DNA from: Mucilaginibacter glaciei
GTDB taxonomy: Bacteria > Bacteroidota > Bacteroidia > Sphingobacteriales > Sphingobacteriaceae
Direction: 5' to 3'
Assembly: GCF_014773245.1 (NCBI RefSeq)
Contig: NZ_JACWMX010000012.1
Coordinates: 1 to 64,000 of the forward strand
DNA: 64,000 bases
Part shown: positions 1 to 8,686 of the stretch, piece after piece
How the letters are laid out: each line of letters opens with the position of its first letter
Numbering within the stretch: position 1 is the first letter of the stretch
Program-made: the position numbers and the translations under genes
Notes under the pieces: generated by a model
Databases searched by the model: none
Told to the model about the DNA's origin: nothing
What the model saw: only the letters and a program-made list of their open reading frames with translations

Positions 1-276
1 TGGTTACTTGCATTGGTGACAACCCCTGTCATCTCGAACGAGCGATAATGAGGAGAAATCCTCTTGATTTCCCTCTTTACTCGCAAGTTATATCGCAGAA
101 GATTCCTCGTCGCTGCGCTTCCCTCGGAATGACAGCGATGGTTACTTGCATTGGTGACAACCCCTGTCATTTCGAACGAGCGATAGCGAGGAGAAATCCT
201 CTTGCTTATGCAGAGACGCGATTATCTATGTTCGAGAGGTTCTTTCGTCGCTGCGCTTCCCTCGAAATGATGGCGG
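1..276 (+). repeat. Two tandem copies of a 138-bp hairpin repeat
   Basis: The segment starting at base 1 recurs at 139 with near identity over its first 66 bases; the middle has diverged. Within each copy a conserved arm (TTTCGAACGAGCGATAGCGA, plus GGAGAAATCCTC) is followed by an inverted partner (CGTCGCTGCGCTTCCCTCG). Each unit could therefore fold into a long hairpin. No coding signal is seen. The window edge cuts the first copy. This looks like a dispersed intergenic repeat family rather than a gene. Confidence 0.8.
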
Positions 277-289
277 GACTTTAAAGAAA

Positions 290-331
290 AGTGCCATTTC
301 GAACGAGTGATAGCGAGGAGAAATCCTCTGC
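290..331 (+). repeat. Hairpin-repeat arm downstream of the GIY-YIG gene
   Basis: A further copy of the arm that starts ATTTCGAACGAG and ends GAGAAATCCTC, in plus orientation. It lies just past the 3' end of the minus-strand GIY-YIG gene. Its inverted partner lies just upstream of that gene at 675-711. Confidence 0.75.
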
Positions 332-353
332 ATCATTCATTCCGACTTTGCTG

Positions 354-656
354 TTATATGCCTTCATTCACTTCCTCATTTAAAAACTTCCATTCCGGAT
401 TTTGTGTTGCGACTAAGGCATCCTTCTTTTCGCGCCTCCATTTCTTAATTTCCTTTTCGCGGTCTATGGCTTGGTGGATATCGGTAAAACGTTCGTAATG
501 AATTAAATAATGGCAATGATACTTAGCGGTAAACCCGTTGCTTTTATCTTCTTTATGTTCGTAAAGCCGTCGTTTCAAATCGTTGGTTACACCGATATAC
601 AATACGTTTTTCGTAAGGTTCGTTAATATGTAGGTGAAGTAATTATAATTCCACAT
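354..656 (-). CDS. Small GIY-YIG nuclease-domain protein
   Basis: A 100-residue protein that is almost entirely one GIY-YIG domain of the small YhbQ/UvrC-like class. The N-terminal strand FTYILTN is followed by VLYIGVTNDLKRR, which carries the second half of the GIY-YIG signature and the conserved Arg. A conserved-looking Glu-rich segment (REKEIKKWRREKKD) and a C-terminal Asn-Pro-x-W motif follow. The family cuts DNA, but many small members have no known role. It stands alone, and inverted copies of a dispersed hairpin repeat bracket it closely on both sides, which may mean that gene and repeats move together. The domain call is firm; the function is not. Confidence 0.85.
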   Translation of the reverse strand: MWNYNYFTYILTNLTKNVLYIGVTNDLKRRLYEHKEDKSNGFTAKYHCHYLIHYERFTDIHQAIDREKEIKKWRREKKDALVATQNPEWKFLNEEVNEGI

Positions 657-670
657 GGGTTATTGTTTTT

Positions 671-867
671 TGTAGAGGATTTATCCTCGCTGTCGCTTGT
701 TCGAAATGACAGGGGCTTCCACATGGTTTATTTTATTCTGTAGAAGATTTCTCCTCGCTGTCGCTCGTTCGAAATGACAAAGGGCTGGAAATACTTTATC
801 CCTTAAGCGTTCGCCGATTTATACCTTTAGATGATTTCTCCTCGCTATCGCTCGTTCGAAATGACAG
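671..867 (-). repeat. Three inverted copies of the hairpin-repeat arm
   Basis: Copies at about 671-713, 739-779 and 829-867 read as the reverse complement of the copies at 26-331 (core ATTTCTCCTCGCTGTCGCTC then GTTCGAAATGACA). The last one ends 8 bases before the stop codon of the symporter gene at 876. No gene is seen in this stretch. Confidence 0.75.
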
Positions 868-875
868 GGGGATTT

Positions 876-2123
876 TTACCGACGTGTTAATGTTGGTTTA
901 TCAACATACCCCTCCACCAACTTCCCTTCAGAAAACCGTTGGATCATCATAGCCGCAACAGTGTCACCGGTGGCGTTTAACAGGGTGGCTACCGGGTCTA
1001 TCAATGTGCCGATAATAATGGCAGGGGGTAGTGCTTCGGGCGGGAAGCCGTAAGCAGAGATAAACAGCAGTTCGCCGATGTAGCCGCCGTTGGGGATGCC
1101 GCCTTCTACCATGCTCACCAATACAGTCATCCCCAAAGCCAGCAATATCACTTGCGGGCTATCAAAGCCCTTGCCGAACATGGCAAATACCACTGCCATT
1201 TTCAGGATGGACGAGATGCTGGAACCGTCTTTATGTAACGTACCACCCAGCGGAATGGTTACACCTGCTATCACATCGCTGATGCCCATTTTTTTGGCGG
1301 CATCTAAATTAGCGGGGATGGTGGCAATGCTGCTGCAGGTGGCAACCGCCGTTGCCGATGGGATAATGTTATTTTTCCAGTAGCGTTTAATGCCGCCTAT
1401 GCCGCCCGCTATAAAGGCGTACAGGCTGTAAAATACGGCGTATAAAAACAAACTTACGCCGTAACCTATGCCTAAGGTGTGGGCGTAGGTGCCAAATAAG
1501 CTCGGCCCGAAAACGGCTACCTGGTAGGCAAAATAGGCACCCAGGCCAACCGGCCCGGCCTTCATGATGATGACGAATACCTGTTTAAAAACCTCGTTAC
1601 CTGAGTTTAAAAACCCGGTGAATACTTTGCCTTTGTCGCCGGCCCTTAACGCGCCGAAACCTACCAATATGGCAAAAATGATCATGGCCAGCATGTTTTT
1701 GCGGGAGAGGAGGTTAAAGAATTCGCTGGTGGTAAATAGCTGGGTAACGGCATCGCCGGTGAGCTTTTTGCCCGCTTCGGCAGTTTGGCCTGCGGCGGCA
1801 GTATTTGCGGTCGCCCCTAACGGGAAGATCCATAGGGCGACGATGGTCAATATCGCGGCTACAATTACCGTCCCAAGGAAAACCCCCGCCATAATGCCCA
1901 TAATGCGGCTCAACTTTTGGGTGCCCTGCAAATTGGCAATAGCCGATGAGATGGCAAAGAAAACCAGGGGGATCACCGCTACGAACAGCAGGTTCAGGAA
2001 AATATCGCCAATGGGTTTCAGTATTTCGGCCTTTTCGCCCAGTACAACCCCCGCAATGCTCCCGATGATGATACCCGTTAACAGCCAGATTATTCCACTA
2101 TAATTTTTAAACCAATTATTCAT
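876..2123 (-). CDS. Dicarboxylate/amino acid:cation symporter (DAACS family)
   Basis: A 415-residue inner-membrane transporter of the GltP/DctA family, which couples uptake of C4-dicarboxylates or acidic amino acids to Na+ or H+. The length is usual for the family. Visible hallmarks are the early hydrophobic helices, the serine-rich hairpin (SSIATIPAN), the TIPLGGTLHKDG segment, the glycine-rich IPNGGYIGE hairpin, and the late motif LIDPVATLLNATGDTVAA whose Asp and Asn residues bind substrate and cation in known members. The gene is monocistronic, with a hairpin repeat immediately 3'. Substrate cannot be told from sequence alone. Confidence 0.9.
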   Translation of the reverse strand: MNNWFKNYSGIIWLLTGIIIGSIAGVVLGEKAEILKPIGDIFLNLLFVAVIPLVFFAISSAIANLQGTQKLSRIMGIMAGVFLGTVIVAAILTIVALWIFPLGATANTAAAGQTAEAGKKLTGDAVTQLFTTSEFFNLLSRKNMLAMIIFAILVGFGALRAGDKGKVFTGFLNSGNEVFKQVFVIIMKAGPVGLGAYFAYQVAVFGPSLFGTYAHTLGIGYGVSLFLYAVFYSLYAFIAGGIGGIKRYWKNNIIPSATAVATCSSIATIPANLDAAKKMGISDVIAGVTIPLGGTLHKDGSSISSILKMAVVFAMFGKGFDSPQVILLALGMTVLVSMVEGGIPNGGYIGELLFISAYGFPPEALPPAIIIGTLIDPVATLLNATGDTVAAMMIQRFSEGKLVEGYVDKPTLTRR

Positions 2124-2228
2124 ACGCTACCTGCCGAATCAATGGCAATTGTGAAAGTAGAAATTTTATCCGACTATACAGAAGCTATTCCAATCCATCA
2201 GTTATGATATTTTCACGGCAGTGAGCCA

Positions 2229-2255
2229 TTGTCAACATCTAATTTCCTATTTTTG
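2229..2255 (+). promoter_or_regulatory. Putative Bacteroidota promoter for the nitroreductase
   Basis: TATTTTTG at 2248-2255 fits the Bacteroidota -7 element TAnnTTTG, with a TTG at 2229-2231 upstream. The 16-base gap is slightly short. The start codon is 34 bases downstream. Confidence 0.4.
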
Positions 2256-2288
2256 CCACTTCTCCAATCAGCATATAACATATAATTT

Positions 2289-2867
2289 ATGGATACTACA
2301 TTTTCAGCAGTTGCCGATAACATCAAAAAGCGCCGTACGCTTAAGCCATCAACCATGAATGGCAATAAGATCCCTAACGCACACATCGCATCGGTTTTAG
2401 AACTGGCCGACTGGGCACCTAACCACGGAAATACCGAACCATGGCACTTTATCGTATTTGAAGACCCGAAGGTTTACAGCGAGCAGCACGCAGAACTGTA
2501 CAAGGCTGCTAACCCCGGCGAAAGCTTTAATCCTACGGTTTACGCTAACTTAAGCAGCCAGTTTGGCGGTGCATCGCACGTTATTATCCCTTATCAAAAA
2601 CGCGGCGATCTGCCAAAGATTCCGAAGTTTGAAGAGGTGATAGCGGCATCGTGCGCGGTACAAAACCTTTTGTTAGGTGCTACTGCACTTAACTTCGGTG
2701 CATTTTGGAGCACTGGTGGGATGGTATTAAAACCGGCATTTGCCCAGCATTTTGGTTTAGGTGCAGAGGATAGCGTGTTAGGCGTATTATTCCTGGGGTA
2801 TACAGAAACCCAGCCCGAAGGCAAACGTAAAACACCGATAGAAAATAAGATCACCTGGAATAAATAA
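2289..2867 (+). CDS. Nitroreductase family protein
   Basis: A 192-residue FMN-dependent oxidoreductase of the nitroreductase fold (YdjA/RutE-like small class). The N-terminal RRTLKPST is the usual phosphate-binding Arg region, followed by the characteristic ADWAPNHGNTEPWHFIVF motif (A-PN-N-EPW-F) and a late GVLFLGY strand. Such enzymes use NAD(P)H to reduce nitro compounds, quinones or enones; the natural substrate here is unknown. It is monocistronic, with a likely promoter 5' and a strong terminator 13 bases after the stop. Confidence 0.88.
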   Translation: MDTTFSAVADNIKKRRTLKPSTMNGNKIPNAHIASVLELADWAPNHGNTEPWHFIVFEDPKVYSEQHAELYKAANPGESFNPTVYANLSSQFGGASHVIIPYQKRGDLPKIPKFEEVIAASCAVQNLLLGATALNFGAFWSTGGMVLKPAFAQHFGLGAEDSVLGVLFLGYTETQPEGKRKTPIENKITWNK

Positions 2868-2879
2868 ACTATTCCGGCT

Positions 2880-2911
2880 AAAGCCCTGCCCAACCCGGCA
2901 GGGCTTTTTTG
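2880..2911 (+). terminator. Rho-independent terminator after the nitroreductase
   Basis: Perfect 11-bp inverted repeat AAAGCCCTGCC / GGCAGGGCTTT with a 6-base loop, followed by a T run. Confidence 0.9.
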
Positions 2912-3018
2912 TATCATATCATCTCCAAATCCAACCCGCCCGGGTTAACTTTATTGAAACAAAATTTCATTAAAGTACATAATTAGACTATCGTGACAAT
3001 ATAATTGTGTTTTAAGCG

Positions 3019-3026
3019 TATATTTG
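3019..3026 (+). promoter_or_regulatory. Putative -7 promoter element
   Basis: TATATTTG is an exact TAnnTTTG match, 77 bases upstream of the L,D-transpeptidase start. No clean -33 TTTG is seen at the usual distance. Confidence 0.4.
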
Positions 3027-3102
3027 ATCTATCGGTTTCAACTAATAATATACAATTGGTTGTTATTGTACCTGATTAAACTATAAGATTAAACCCAATA
3101 TT

Positions 3103-3909
3103 ATGAGAAAACACCTGCGGTGGATCATTGGCGCTTTATTGTTATTTTCTATTACGGTTATCAGTTGGATACCGTCAAACGCGTCAAAATCTTTAAAAAT
3201 CTCTAAAAATTATACTGCAAAAGAACTTTTTTCGCAGTACGTTTCCAATATTTATCAAACAGCTAACCTACAGCAAACTGGTTTAGATGTAAACGTTTTT
3301 CAAAAGGCGGTTACCGGTTATTTGAATTTGAAGTTAGCCAACAAATTACCAGCAAATAGCAATGTAATCACGGTTGTAGATTTTACAAAATCGAGCCGTG
3401 AAAAACGGATGTGGATCATTGATATGCTGAGCAAAACTTTGGTATTAAACACCTGGGTGGCGCACGGGCAAGGTAGCGGCGATGATATGGCCAACCGTTT
3501 CTCTAACAATAACGAATCGCACCAAAGCAGCTTGGGTTTTTACCTGGCTGATGACGTTTACATGGGTAAGCACGGCCGTTCGTTACGTTTAGACGGTTTA
3601 GATGCTGCCAACAGTGCTGCACGTGCCCGCGGAATTGTGGTTCATGCTGCAGATTATGTCTGCCAGAATACCATTAACCAGATTGGCCGTTTAGGTCGCA
3701 GTTTCGGTTGCCCTGCGGTATCACCCGAGGTTTCTGACCAGGTGATTAATACAATCAAAGGTAAAACAGTATTCTTCATCAACGGTAATGACAGCAACTA
3801 CATGTCGAAACTGTTAGACGATACTGCTCCGGTTAATTACGTTGTACCTGCCCTGCCAGCTCCGGCAGATACGGTACATGCCGATTCGACCAGTATCGCC
3901 AGATTATAA
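3103..3909 (+). CDS. Secreted murein L,D-transpeptidase catalytic-domain protein (YkuD_2 type)
   Basis: A 268-residue exported protein. It starts with a signal peptide or anchor (positive MRKHLR, then a hydrophobic stretch to about residue 23). The catalytic part carries a histidine in the VVHAADYV segment and the Cys motif GRSFGCPAV near residue 203, the pattern of the YkuD_2 subclass rather than the classic HGCVR. The family cross-links peptidoglycan or attaches proteins to it through a Cys thioester. The Pro/Ala-rich C-terminal tail has no visible domain. The gene converges on a second L,D-transpeptidase and shares its terminator, so the two are neighbours but not an operon. Confidence 0.85.
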   Translation: MRKHLRWIIGALLLFSITVISWIPSNASKSLKISKNYTAKELFSQYVSNIYQTANLQQTGLDVNVFQKAVTGYLNLKLANKLPANSNVITVVDFTKSSREKRMWIIDMLSKTLVLNTWVAHGQGSGDDMANRFSNNNESHQSSLGFYLADDVYMGKHGRSLRLDGLDAANSAARARGIVVHAADYVCQNTINQIGRLGRSFGCPAVSPEVSDQVINTIKGKTVFFINGNDSNYMSKLLDDTAPVNYVVPALPAPADTVHADSTSIARL

Positions 3910-3927
3910 TATTCTTAAATGCTACAT

Positions 3928-3961
3928 AAAAAAAGAGGTGCCAATCAGCACCTCTTTTTTT
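3928..3961. terminator. Bidirectional terminator between two L,D-transpeptidase genes
   Basis: GAGGTGC / GCACCTC stem with a 6-base loop, flanked by an A run on the left and a T run on the right, so it can terminate transcripts arriving from either side. Confidence 0.9.
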
Positions 3962-3985
3962 ATGTAGCTATTTTTAATTCGTTAT

Positions 3986-5548
3986 TTACAACGCAGCTAA
4001 CTGATCGTTAGTAGCCAGGAAACGTTGCAGGTGTTGGTATAATATTACATCGAGCCCGTAAACGTCCTTGCGGTATTGCAATACCCCATTATCATCTGCC
4101 CAACAGGTTACGTAAGTGATATAAACCGGCATCTTTTTAGGCAGTGCAATAGTAGTAGGGTCGGGGTTATCTTTACCCATATCTTCCGCTATTTTATCGT
4201 AAGTTGCACCTTCTCCAAATACCACTTTAGCTAAGGCTTGCGGATCGCCTAAACGTACGCAGCCGTGGCTTAATGCACGCATGCTTTGCGTAAAGGCACT
4301 TTTTGCAGGGGTATCATGCAGGTAAACGCTGCTTTTGTTATTAAACAAAAATTTGATCTTACCTAATGAATTATCATCGCCGGGGCGTTGCTTAAATTCG
4401 TATTTGTCTGCTGACGCGGATGCCCAGTCAATAGTTTCGGGGTCTTCTACCTTTTTACCATGTTCGTAAACATCAATGTTTTTGTTATCTAAATAGTACT
4501 TGTCTTTAGCAGCTTCTACCATAATTTCTTTACTGGCAATGCTTTGCGGGATGTTCCAAACAGGGTTAACCTGTACGCTGTGAATCATGCTGTTCAGTTG
4601 CGGTGTTTCGCGGGTAAAAGGGCGGTCAATTTTATCGCTTTCGTCATAATCTACCAACGTAGTGGTGTTATCCGTATTGCGGCCTTCACCAACAACCACC
4701 TTCATGTTGAGGATTGATTTGCCGTTATCCATCACATCTAAACGATAATCAGGGATGTTGACTATCACGTACTCCGACTGGGTTGGTTTGTTTTTCCAAC
4801 GGAGACGCTCCATGTTCACCACTAAATAGCGGGTTGTTTCTTCTTTGGTCATCCCTTGTGCGCTACCGCCTGCTATTAAAGCCTTTTGCAAGATCAGGTA
4901 TTGCGGGTCTTTGGGTTGGATGCTATCCAGGTAAGCATGCATATTAGGGATGGTAAAGATCTTTGACATGCCAGCGCTGTCGGGGCGTTTGGTTTCGGTA
5001 TAATAACGCTGGTAAATTTTGCGCGGGCTTAAGATGCCATATTGCAAGGCGTTTGAATAATTGATCAGTGAATTGGCGGTTAAAATTTCCAACTCGGCAA
5101 TATCATGGTAAGCTTCATCCAAATTCTTGATCGCTTTTTTATCCTTAAATTTATTTGTTAAAGCTTTGATCTGCCCGGCTTTAAACATTTTAGGGTCTAA
5201 ACCGTGCTCGCCTGCCTTTTCAAAGTAATTAGCGGTCAAATCCACATCACCGTTAAAAATATGATCCATCACAAAGGCCGGGTCGTAGTTGTTTTGCTCG
5301 TAATAAGCGGTGATAAGGTTAGGGTTATCCATTTTAGACCGCTCATCGGCCAATACTTTTTTGAAAACTTCGGCAAGTCCTTCGGGGGTTACATCTTTAA
5401 AAACCTTGTTCTTGGTTTTTTCGAAAAGTACCTTGCCCATATCCGAGCGGCTTTTTTTAGCACAGCTTTGAAAGGTTAATGTGGCAAAGGCGAAGAGAGC
5501 GATCAATATTTGAAATGACGATCTTTTTATGGTAAGGGGTGCTATCAT
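3986..5548 (-). CDS. YcbB-like L,D-transpeptidase
   Basis: A 520-residue exported protein. A hydrophobic N-terminus ends in TFQSC, a plausible lipobox, so it may be an outer-membrane lipoprotein. The middle resembles the long N-terminal domain of YcbB/LdtD, including the scaffold preceding the ERLRW segment and the beta-strand VNIPDYRLDV typical of this subfamily. The catalytic segment MRALSHGCVRLGDP near residues 422-434 holds the His and Cys of the YkuD domain. Such enzymes form 3-3 cross-links in peptidoglycan. It is transcribed alone and convergently with the smaller L,D-transpeptidase. Confidence 0.9.
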   Translation of the reverse strand: MIAPLTIKRSSFQILIALFAFATLTFQSCAKKSRSDMGKVLFEKTKNKVFKDVTPEGLAEVFKKVLADERSKMDNPNLITAYYEQNNYDPAFVMDHIFNGDVDLTANYFEKAGEHGLDPKMFKAGQIKALTNKFKDKKAIKNLDEAYHDIAELEILTANSLINYSNALQYGILSPRKIYQRYYTETKRPDSAGMSKIFTIPNMHAYLDSIQPKDPQYLILQKALIAGGSAQGMTKEETTRYLVVNMERLRWKNKPTQSEYVIVNIPDYRLDVMDNGKSILNMKVVVGEGRNTDNTTTLVDYDESDKIDRPFTRETPQLNSMIHSVQVNPVWNIPQSIASKEIMVEAAKDKYYLDNKNIDVYEHGKKVEDPETIDWASASADKYEFKQRPGDDNSLGKIKFLFNNKSSVYLHDTPAKSAFTQSMRALSHGCVRLGDPQALAKVVFGEGATYDKIAEDMGKDNPDPTTIALPKKMPVYITYVTCWADDNGVLQYRKDVYGLDVILYQHLQRFLATNDQLAAL

Positions 5549-5646
5549 TTTGTTTGGTTTTGAACGATATTATCAATTGCTATACCACAATTAAGAATTA
5601 TAAATAAATGTGCTAATCATTTACCTGCATGGTTTATATTTGATTA

Positions 5647-6168
5647 ATGGCAAACAACACCCCGCCCGAAGTTTGGCTCCGCGAGCCTTTAAAAGATATA
5701 CCCGCTCTGCTACAGCCTGTTGCACATGCATTGCTGCAAGCCAGTGAGGAACTGCAAGCCTTGATGATTGATTTTCCGGATGAATTGCTGTGGACGAAGG
5801 TGGCAGGGATGGCTTCGCCCGGTTTTCATTTACAGCATTTAACCGGGGTTTTAGACCGGTTGTACGCGTACGCCAAAGGCGAGGCGCTGACCGAAACGCA
5901 ATTAAACTATCTGTCTGCAGAAGGCAAACCGACCACAAAAACGGACACGGTATCTGAATTATTGGCTGATTTTAACACCCAGGTTGATGCTGCTTTAGCA
6001 CAATTGGCAGCAGAAAAAGAATCTACGCTGACGGAGATTAGGGGTGTAGGCCGCGCGCAGTTACCATCAACTGTGGTAGGCCTGTATGTACATAGCGCCG
6101 AGCACACCATGCGGCATTTGGGGCAGTTGATCGTTACGGTGAAGGTGTTGATGGAGCGAAAGAGATAA
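5647..6168 (+). CDS. DinB family protein
   Basis: A 173-residue four-helix-bundle protein of the DinB/YfiT class. The histidines expected to bind a divalent metal are visible: one in the GFHLQHLTG segment near residue 60, and a second cluster in HSAEHTMRHLGQL near residue 150. Some relatives act as thiol-dependent transferases or hydrolases, and the specific role here is unknown. It runs convergently with the HAD hydrolase gene, only 5 bases from it. A second DinB-like gene lies at 20783-21256, but the two are not close copies. Confidence 0.8.
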   Translation: MANNTPPEVWLREPLKDIPALLQPVAHALLQASEELQALMIDFPDELLWTKVAGMASPGFHLQHLTGVLDRLYAYAKGEALTETQLNYLSAEGKPTTKTDTVSELLADFNTQVDAALAQLAAEKESTLTEIRGVGRAQLPSTVVGLYVHSAEHTMRHLGQLIVTVKVLMERKR

Positions 6169-6173
6169 TTGCT

Positions 6174-6803
6174 TTATCTTTCGATAATCTCCTGTATACG
6201 AGTATAGTCCTTGCCCCGGTAAGTCACATTTGCATGGGGATGTTTATTCGCCGGGTCGAAAAGGAAGGTATCGATGCCCAGCTCTTGAGCTGCTTTGATT
6301 TCCGACTCCGGGTCATCGCCTACAACCAAAACTTCTTCAACGGCGTAGCCATTATCTGCTATGATCTGCGCAAAAATATCTTTTTTATTGAGTGGCGATT
6401 CCTCCGGGTCTACGACAATGCATTTTTTAAAATCGCTTTCGATGCCCAGCATCTTAAACTTACTGTTCTGTAATTTTTTAAACCCTTTTGTTACCAGGTA
6501 TTTATCAATATTAATGGCGCGGATCACTTCGTATTCCGGGTACCACTGCATCGGTTTATCGTAACTAAGGTTACGTAATAATTCGATCCCTTTTGTTTTC
6601 AGTTCATCGCTGAAACCATGCTCTTCTGCTACCTGTTGGTAGGGGCGGCGGGTAAGCTCATGTTTGGCTTGTGCTGCGGCCTGTTGATCGTTTGCTCCCA
6701 ACTCATTGTCGATAAGTTCAAAAATGCTGTCAAAAACATCTGAAGCGATAGAGCTTACCGGGTAAATGGTGTTATCAAGGTCTAAAATTAAAACACGTTT
6801 CAT
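6174..6803 (-). CDS. HAD superfamily hydrolase
   Basis: A 209-residue cytoplasmic phosphatase-like protein. Motif I is LILDLDNTIYP at residues 5-15 with the two catalytic Asp residues. Motif II is around LVTKGFKKLQ, and motif III/IV is VLVVGDDPESEIKAAQELG with the acidic pair and conserved Lys region. The cap is short and helical. The specific substrate cannot be predicted. It is 12 bases downstream of the MFS transporter gene on the same strand and may be cotranscribed with it. Confidence 0.82.
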   Translation of the reverse strand: MKRVLILDLDNTIYPVSSIASDVFDSIFELIDNELGANDQQAAAQAKHELTRRPYQQVAEEHGFSDELKTKGIELLRNLSYDKPMQWYPEYEVIRAINIDKYLVTKGFKKLQNSKFKMLGIESDFKKCIVVDPEESPLNKKDIFAQIIADNGYAVEEVLVVGDDPESEIKAAQELGIDTFLFDPANKHPHANVTYRGKDYTRIQEIIER

Positions 6804-6815
6804 CTATAATTTTAA

Positions 6816-8042
6816 TTAAGGCAGTAACTGGCCTGTTGGCTCGCTAATGCGTTCGCTTTTGTATAATAGAAAATAACCCGCTGCTGTAGCAAAACTTAAA
6901 CCGCCCAGCAACCACCAAAGTAAGTTGAAACCGGCATGGTAAATAACCTGGCTGCCAAAAGCCGGCGCTAAAACTTGCGCTGCCGACCACGACATGGTGT
7001 ACAAGGCTGCGTACTGCCCGCGGTTATAATTATTGGTGCGGCTTATCCAGTAGGCATTCATGAAGGGCATGCTCATGATCTCGCCCAGGGTAACGATCAC
7101 TACTACTAAAACTGCAGTGGCCACACCCGGCGGCAAGATGTTTAAAAGCGTAAAGCCTATGCCGGTTATCAATACCCCGCCAATAATGTAAACCAAACCG
7201 TGGCGTTTGCCTTCTAAAGAATGGATGAGTACCATTTCGATGGCTACAATAAGTAAACCGTTGGCAGCAAGCAGTAAGCCTATCAGGCGTTCGCTAAAGT
7301 GCCATTGCAGCCTGAAGAATACCGGCTCCATAATAAAGAACTGAAAAAAACATAATCCGAACAGGGTAGATAGAAGGATAAATGCGAGATAGGCTTTATC
7401 CTTATAAGGCGATGCCACCTTAATCACTTGATCTTTTATAGCGGCAACTTTCTTAATGGACGACCGCGGGATCAGCCTTAACAGGAGTATAGCGGCTACA
7501 ATGTTGGTGCAGCCATCTACCCAAAACAGGTAATGGTAATTGATGGATGCCAGGTAACCGCCCAGCCCGCCTCCAAAGGCCCAGCCCAGGTTTACTGCGA
7601 GCCGGTTGAGCGAGTAGGAGCGCGTTTTATTTTCGGCATTACTGTAGTGGGCTATCGCTGTTGAATTGGCCGGCCGGAATGCTTCATTGCAAAAACTTAG
7701 GGCAAATGTGCCGATAGCAAGTGTTACAAAGGTATGTTGATAGCCTAACAGGATAAATAAAAGGCCGCCGCTTAATAAGGCACCTACCTGCAGATCATAA
7801 AAGCCGAATTTATCGGTAAGCCTGCCGCCGATAAATGCGCCTAATATTGCCCCTACGCCAAATAGTGCCATAATGAGACCCGCCTGCGTAATACTGAAGC
7901 CGAGTTTTTCTACACAGTAAAGGCTCAGGTAAGGCACCACCATTGTACCGCTGCGGTTAATGAACATCACGATGCTCATGAGCCAGTTATTGCGCGACAG
8001 GCCGGTGTAGGCGTTTTTGTAAAGGTGGAATATGTTAGGCAT
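6816..8042 (-). CDS. MFS transporter
   Basis: A 408-residue inner-membrane protein with about twelve hydrophobic segments. The motif-A region GGRLTDKFG between helices 2 and 3 is typical of major facilitator drug/metabolite exporters. The protein lacks a signal sequence and has the usual length. It resembles the MdtH/YceL-type multidrug branch, but that assignment is an inference. It lies just upstream of the HAD hydrolase gene on the same strand. Confidence 0.85.
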   Translation of the reverse strand: MPNIFHLYKNAYTGLSRNNWLMSIVMFINRSGTMVVPYLSLYCVEKLGFSITQAGLIMALFGVGAILGAFIGGRLTDKFGFYDLQVGALLSGGLLFILLGYQHTFVTLAIGTFALSFCNEAFRPANSTAIAHYSNAENKTRSYSLNRLAVNLGWAFGGGLGGYLASINYHYLFWVDGCTNIVAAILLLRLIPRSSIKKVAAIKDQVIKVASPYKDKAYLAFILLSTLFGLCFFQFFIMEPVFFRLQWHFSERLIGLLLAANGLLIVAIEMVLIHSLEGKRHGLVYIIGGVLITGIGFTLLNILPPGVATAVLVVVIVTLGEIMSMPFMNAYWISRTNNYNRGQYAALYTMSWSAAQVLAPAFGSQVIYHAGFNLLWWLLGGLSFATAAGYFLLYKSERISEPTGQLLP

Positions 8043-8105
8043 TTAAACAAATGTAAATGTATATGACTAAGATTTTAAATAGTATATTTATTCATTGCAA
8101 TTACT

Positions 8106-8612
8106 ATGAATAAATACATCAATTATTTTGATTTGTTAGCAGATTATGATAACAGCAAAAAGCCGACGTACAAAGAATTAATAACAACTTATGAATGGAA
8201 AACTTTAAGAGATTCCATCGTTAAAAGAGATGGAAATAAATGTTCGAATTGCAATTCAATAGCATCTATTTGGAATGGTAGTTTTTACATAAGGAAACCA
8301 ACAAATGAGGAACAGAAAGCATCTTTCATTAAGCACTCTTTGTTAATAAAAGATAATTCTTTTTTCACACCAAAATTTGCAGTTATCGCTGGAGTGAAAG
8401 ACGATTCCCCAACCATACTGCATGTTCACCACCCTTATTATATTCTTAATTTTTTACCTTGGGAATATCCTTCTGAAGATTTAATAACTGTATGCCATAG
8501 TTGTCATACCGATATTCACAATTCCAGTGTAGTACCAACATATGTGGATGTCTCAAGAAAAGAACTTGTTAAATTAACTCCTTGCGAAAGTGTAATGGAA
8601 CAGGCTATTTAG
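8106..8612 (+). CDS. HNH endonuclease-like protein, 3' end frameshifted
   Basis: As written, the frame encodes 168 residues. A treble-clef HNH fold is visible: CSNC near residues 46-49, the histidines of LHVHHPYYI near 104, then VCHSCHTDIHN near 136, giving the CxxC...HH...CxxCH pattern. The product is probably a nuclease of the phage/mobile type. The last residues after LTPCE look wrong: shifting the frame at about 8590 restores a Cys-rich zinc-finger tail that ends at 8683. The gene is clearly A+T-richer than its neighbours, which suggests acquisition. It stands alone between the MFS gene and the AlkD-like gene. Confidence 0.75.
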   Translation: MNKYINYFDLLADYDNSKKPTYKELITTYEWKTLRDSIVKRDGNKCSNCNSIASIWNGSFYIRKPTNEEQKASFIKHSLLIKDNSFFTPKFAVIAGVKDDSPTILHVHHPYYILNFLPWEYPSEDLITVCHSCHTDIHNSSVVPTYVDVSRKELVKLTPCESVMEQAI

Positions 8613-8683
8613 ACGAATATTACTATTTTGAAAATGGTGTATGTTTCACTTGTCAAGGAAATAAGTTTAAAGAATATTGTTAA
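8591..8683 (+). pseudogene. Out-of-frame zinc-finger tail of the HNH gene
   Basis: Read from 8591, the frame gives CNGTGYLDEYYYFENG, then a CFTC knuckle and a final Cys before TAA. Together with the preceding LTPCE of the upstream frame this makes a CxxCxGxG...CxxC zinc-binding tail. A one-base deletion, a -1 ribosomal shift on the CGAAAG stretch, or a sequencing error would each explain the break. Confidence 0.65.
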
Positions 8684-8686
8684 GAA

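Noticed and set aside
1..870. CRISPR array in the repeat-rich left end
   Set aside because: The copies are in both orientations, of unequal spacing, and form long hairpins; there are no uniform spacers and no cas genes.
1564..2103. A 179-codon plus-strand frame inside the symporter gene
   Set aside because: Antisense to a clear transporter gene; its Met/Pro/Ala-rich product has no fold signature.
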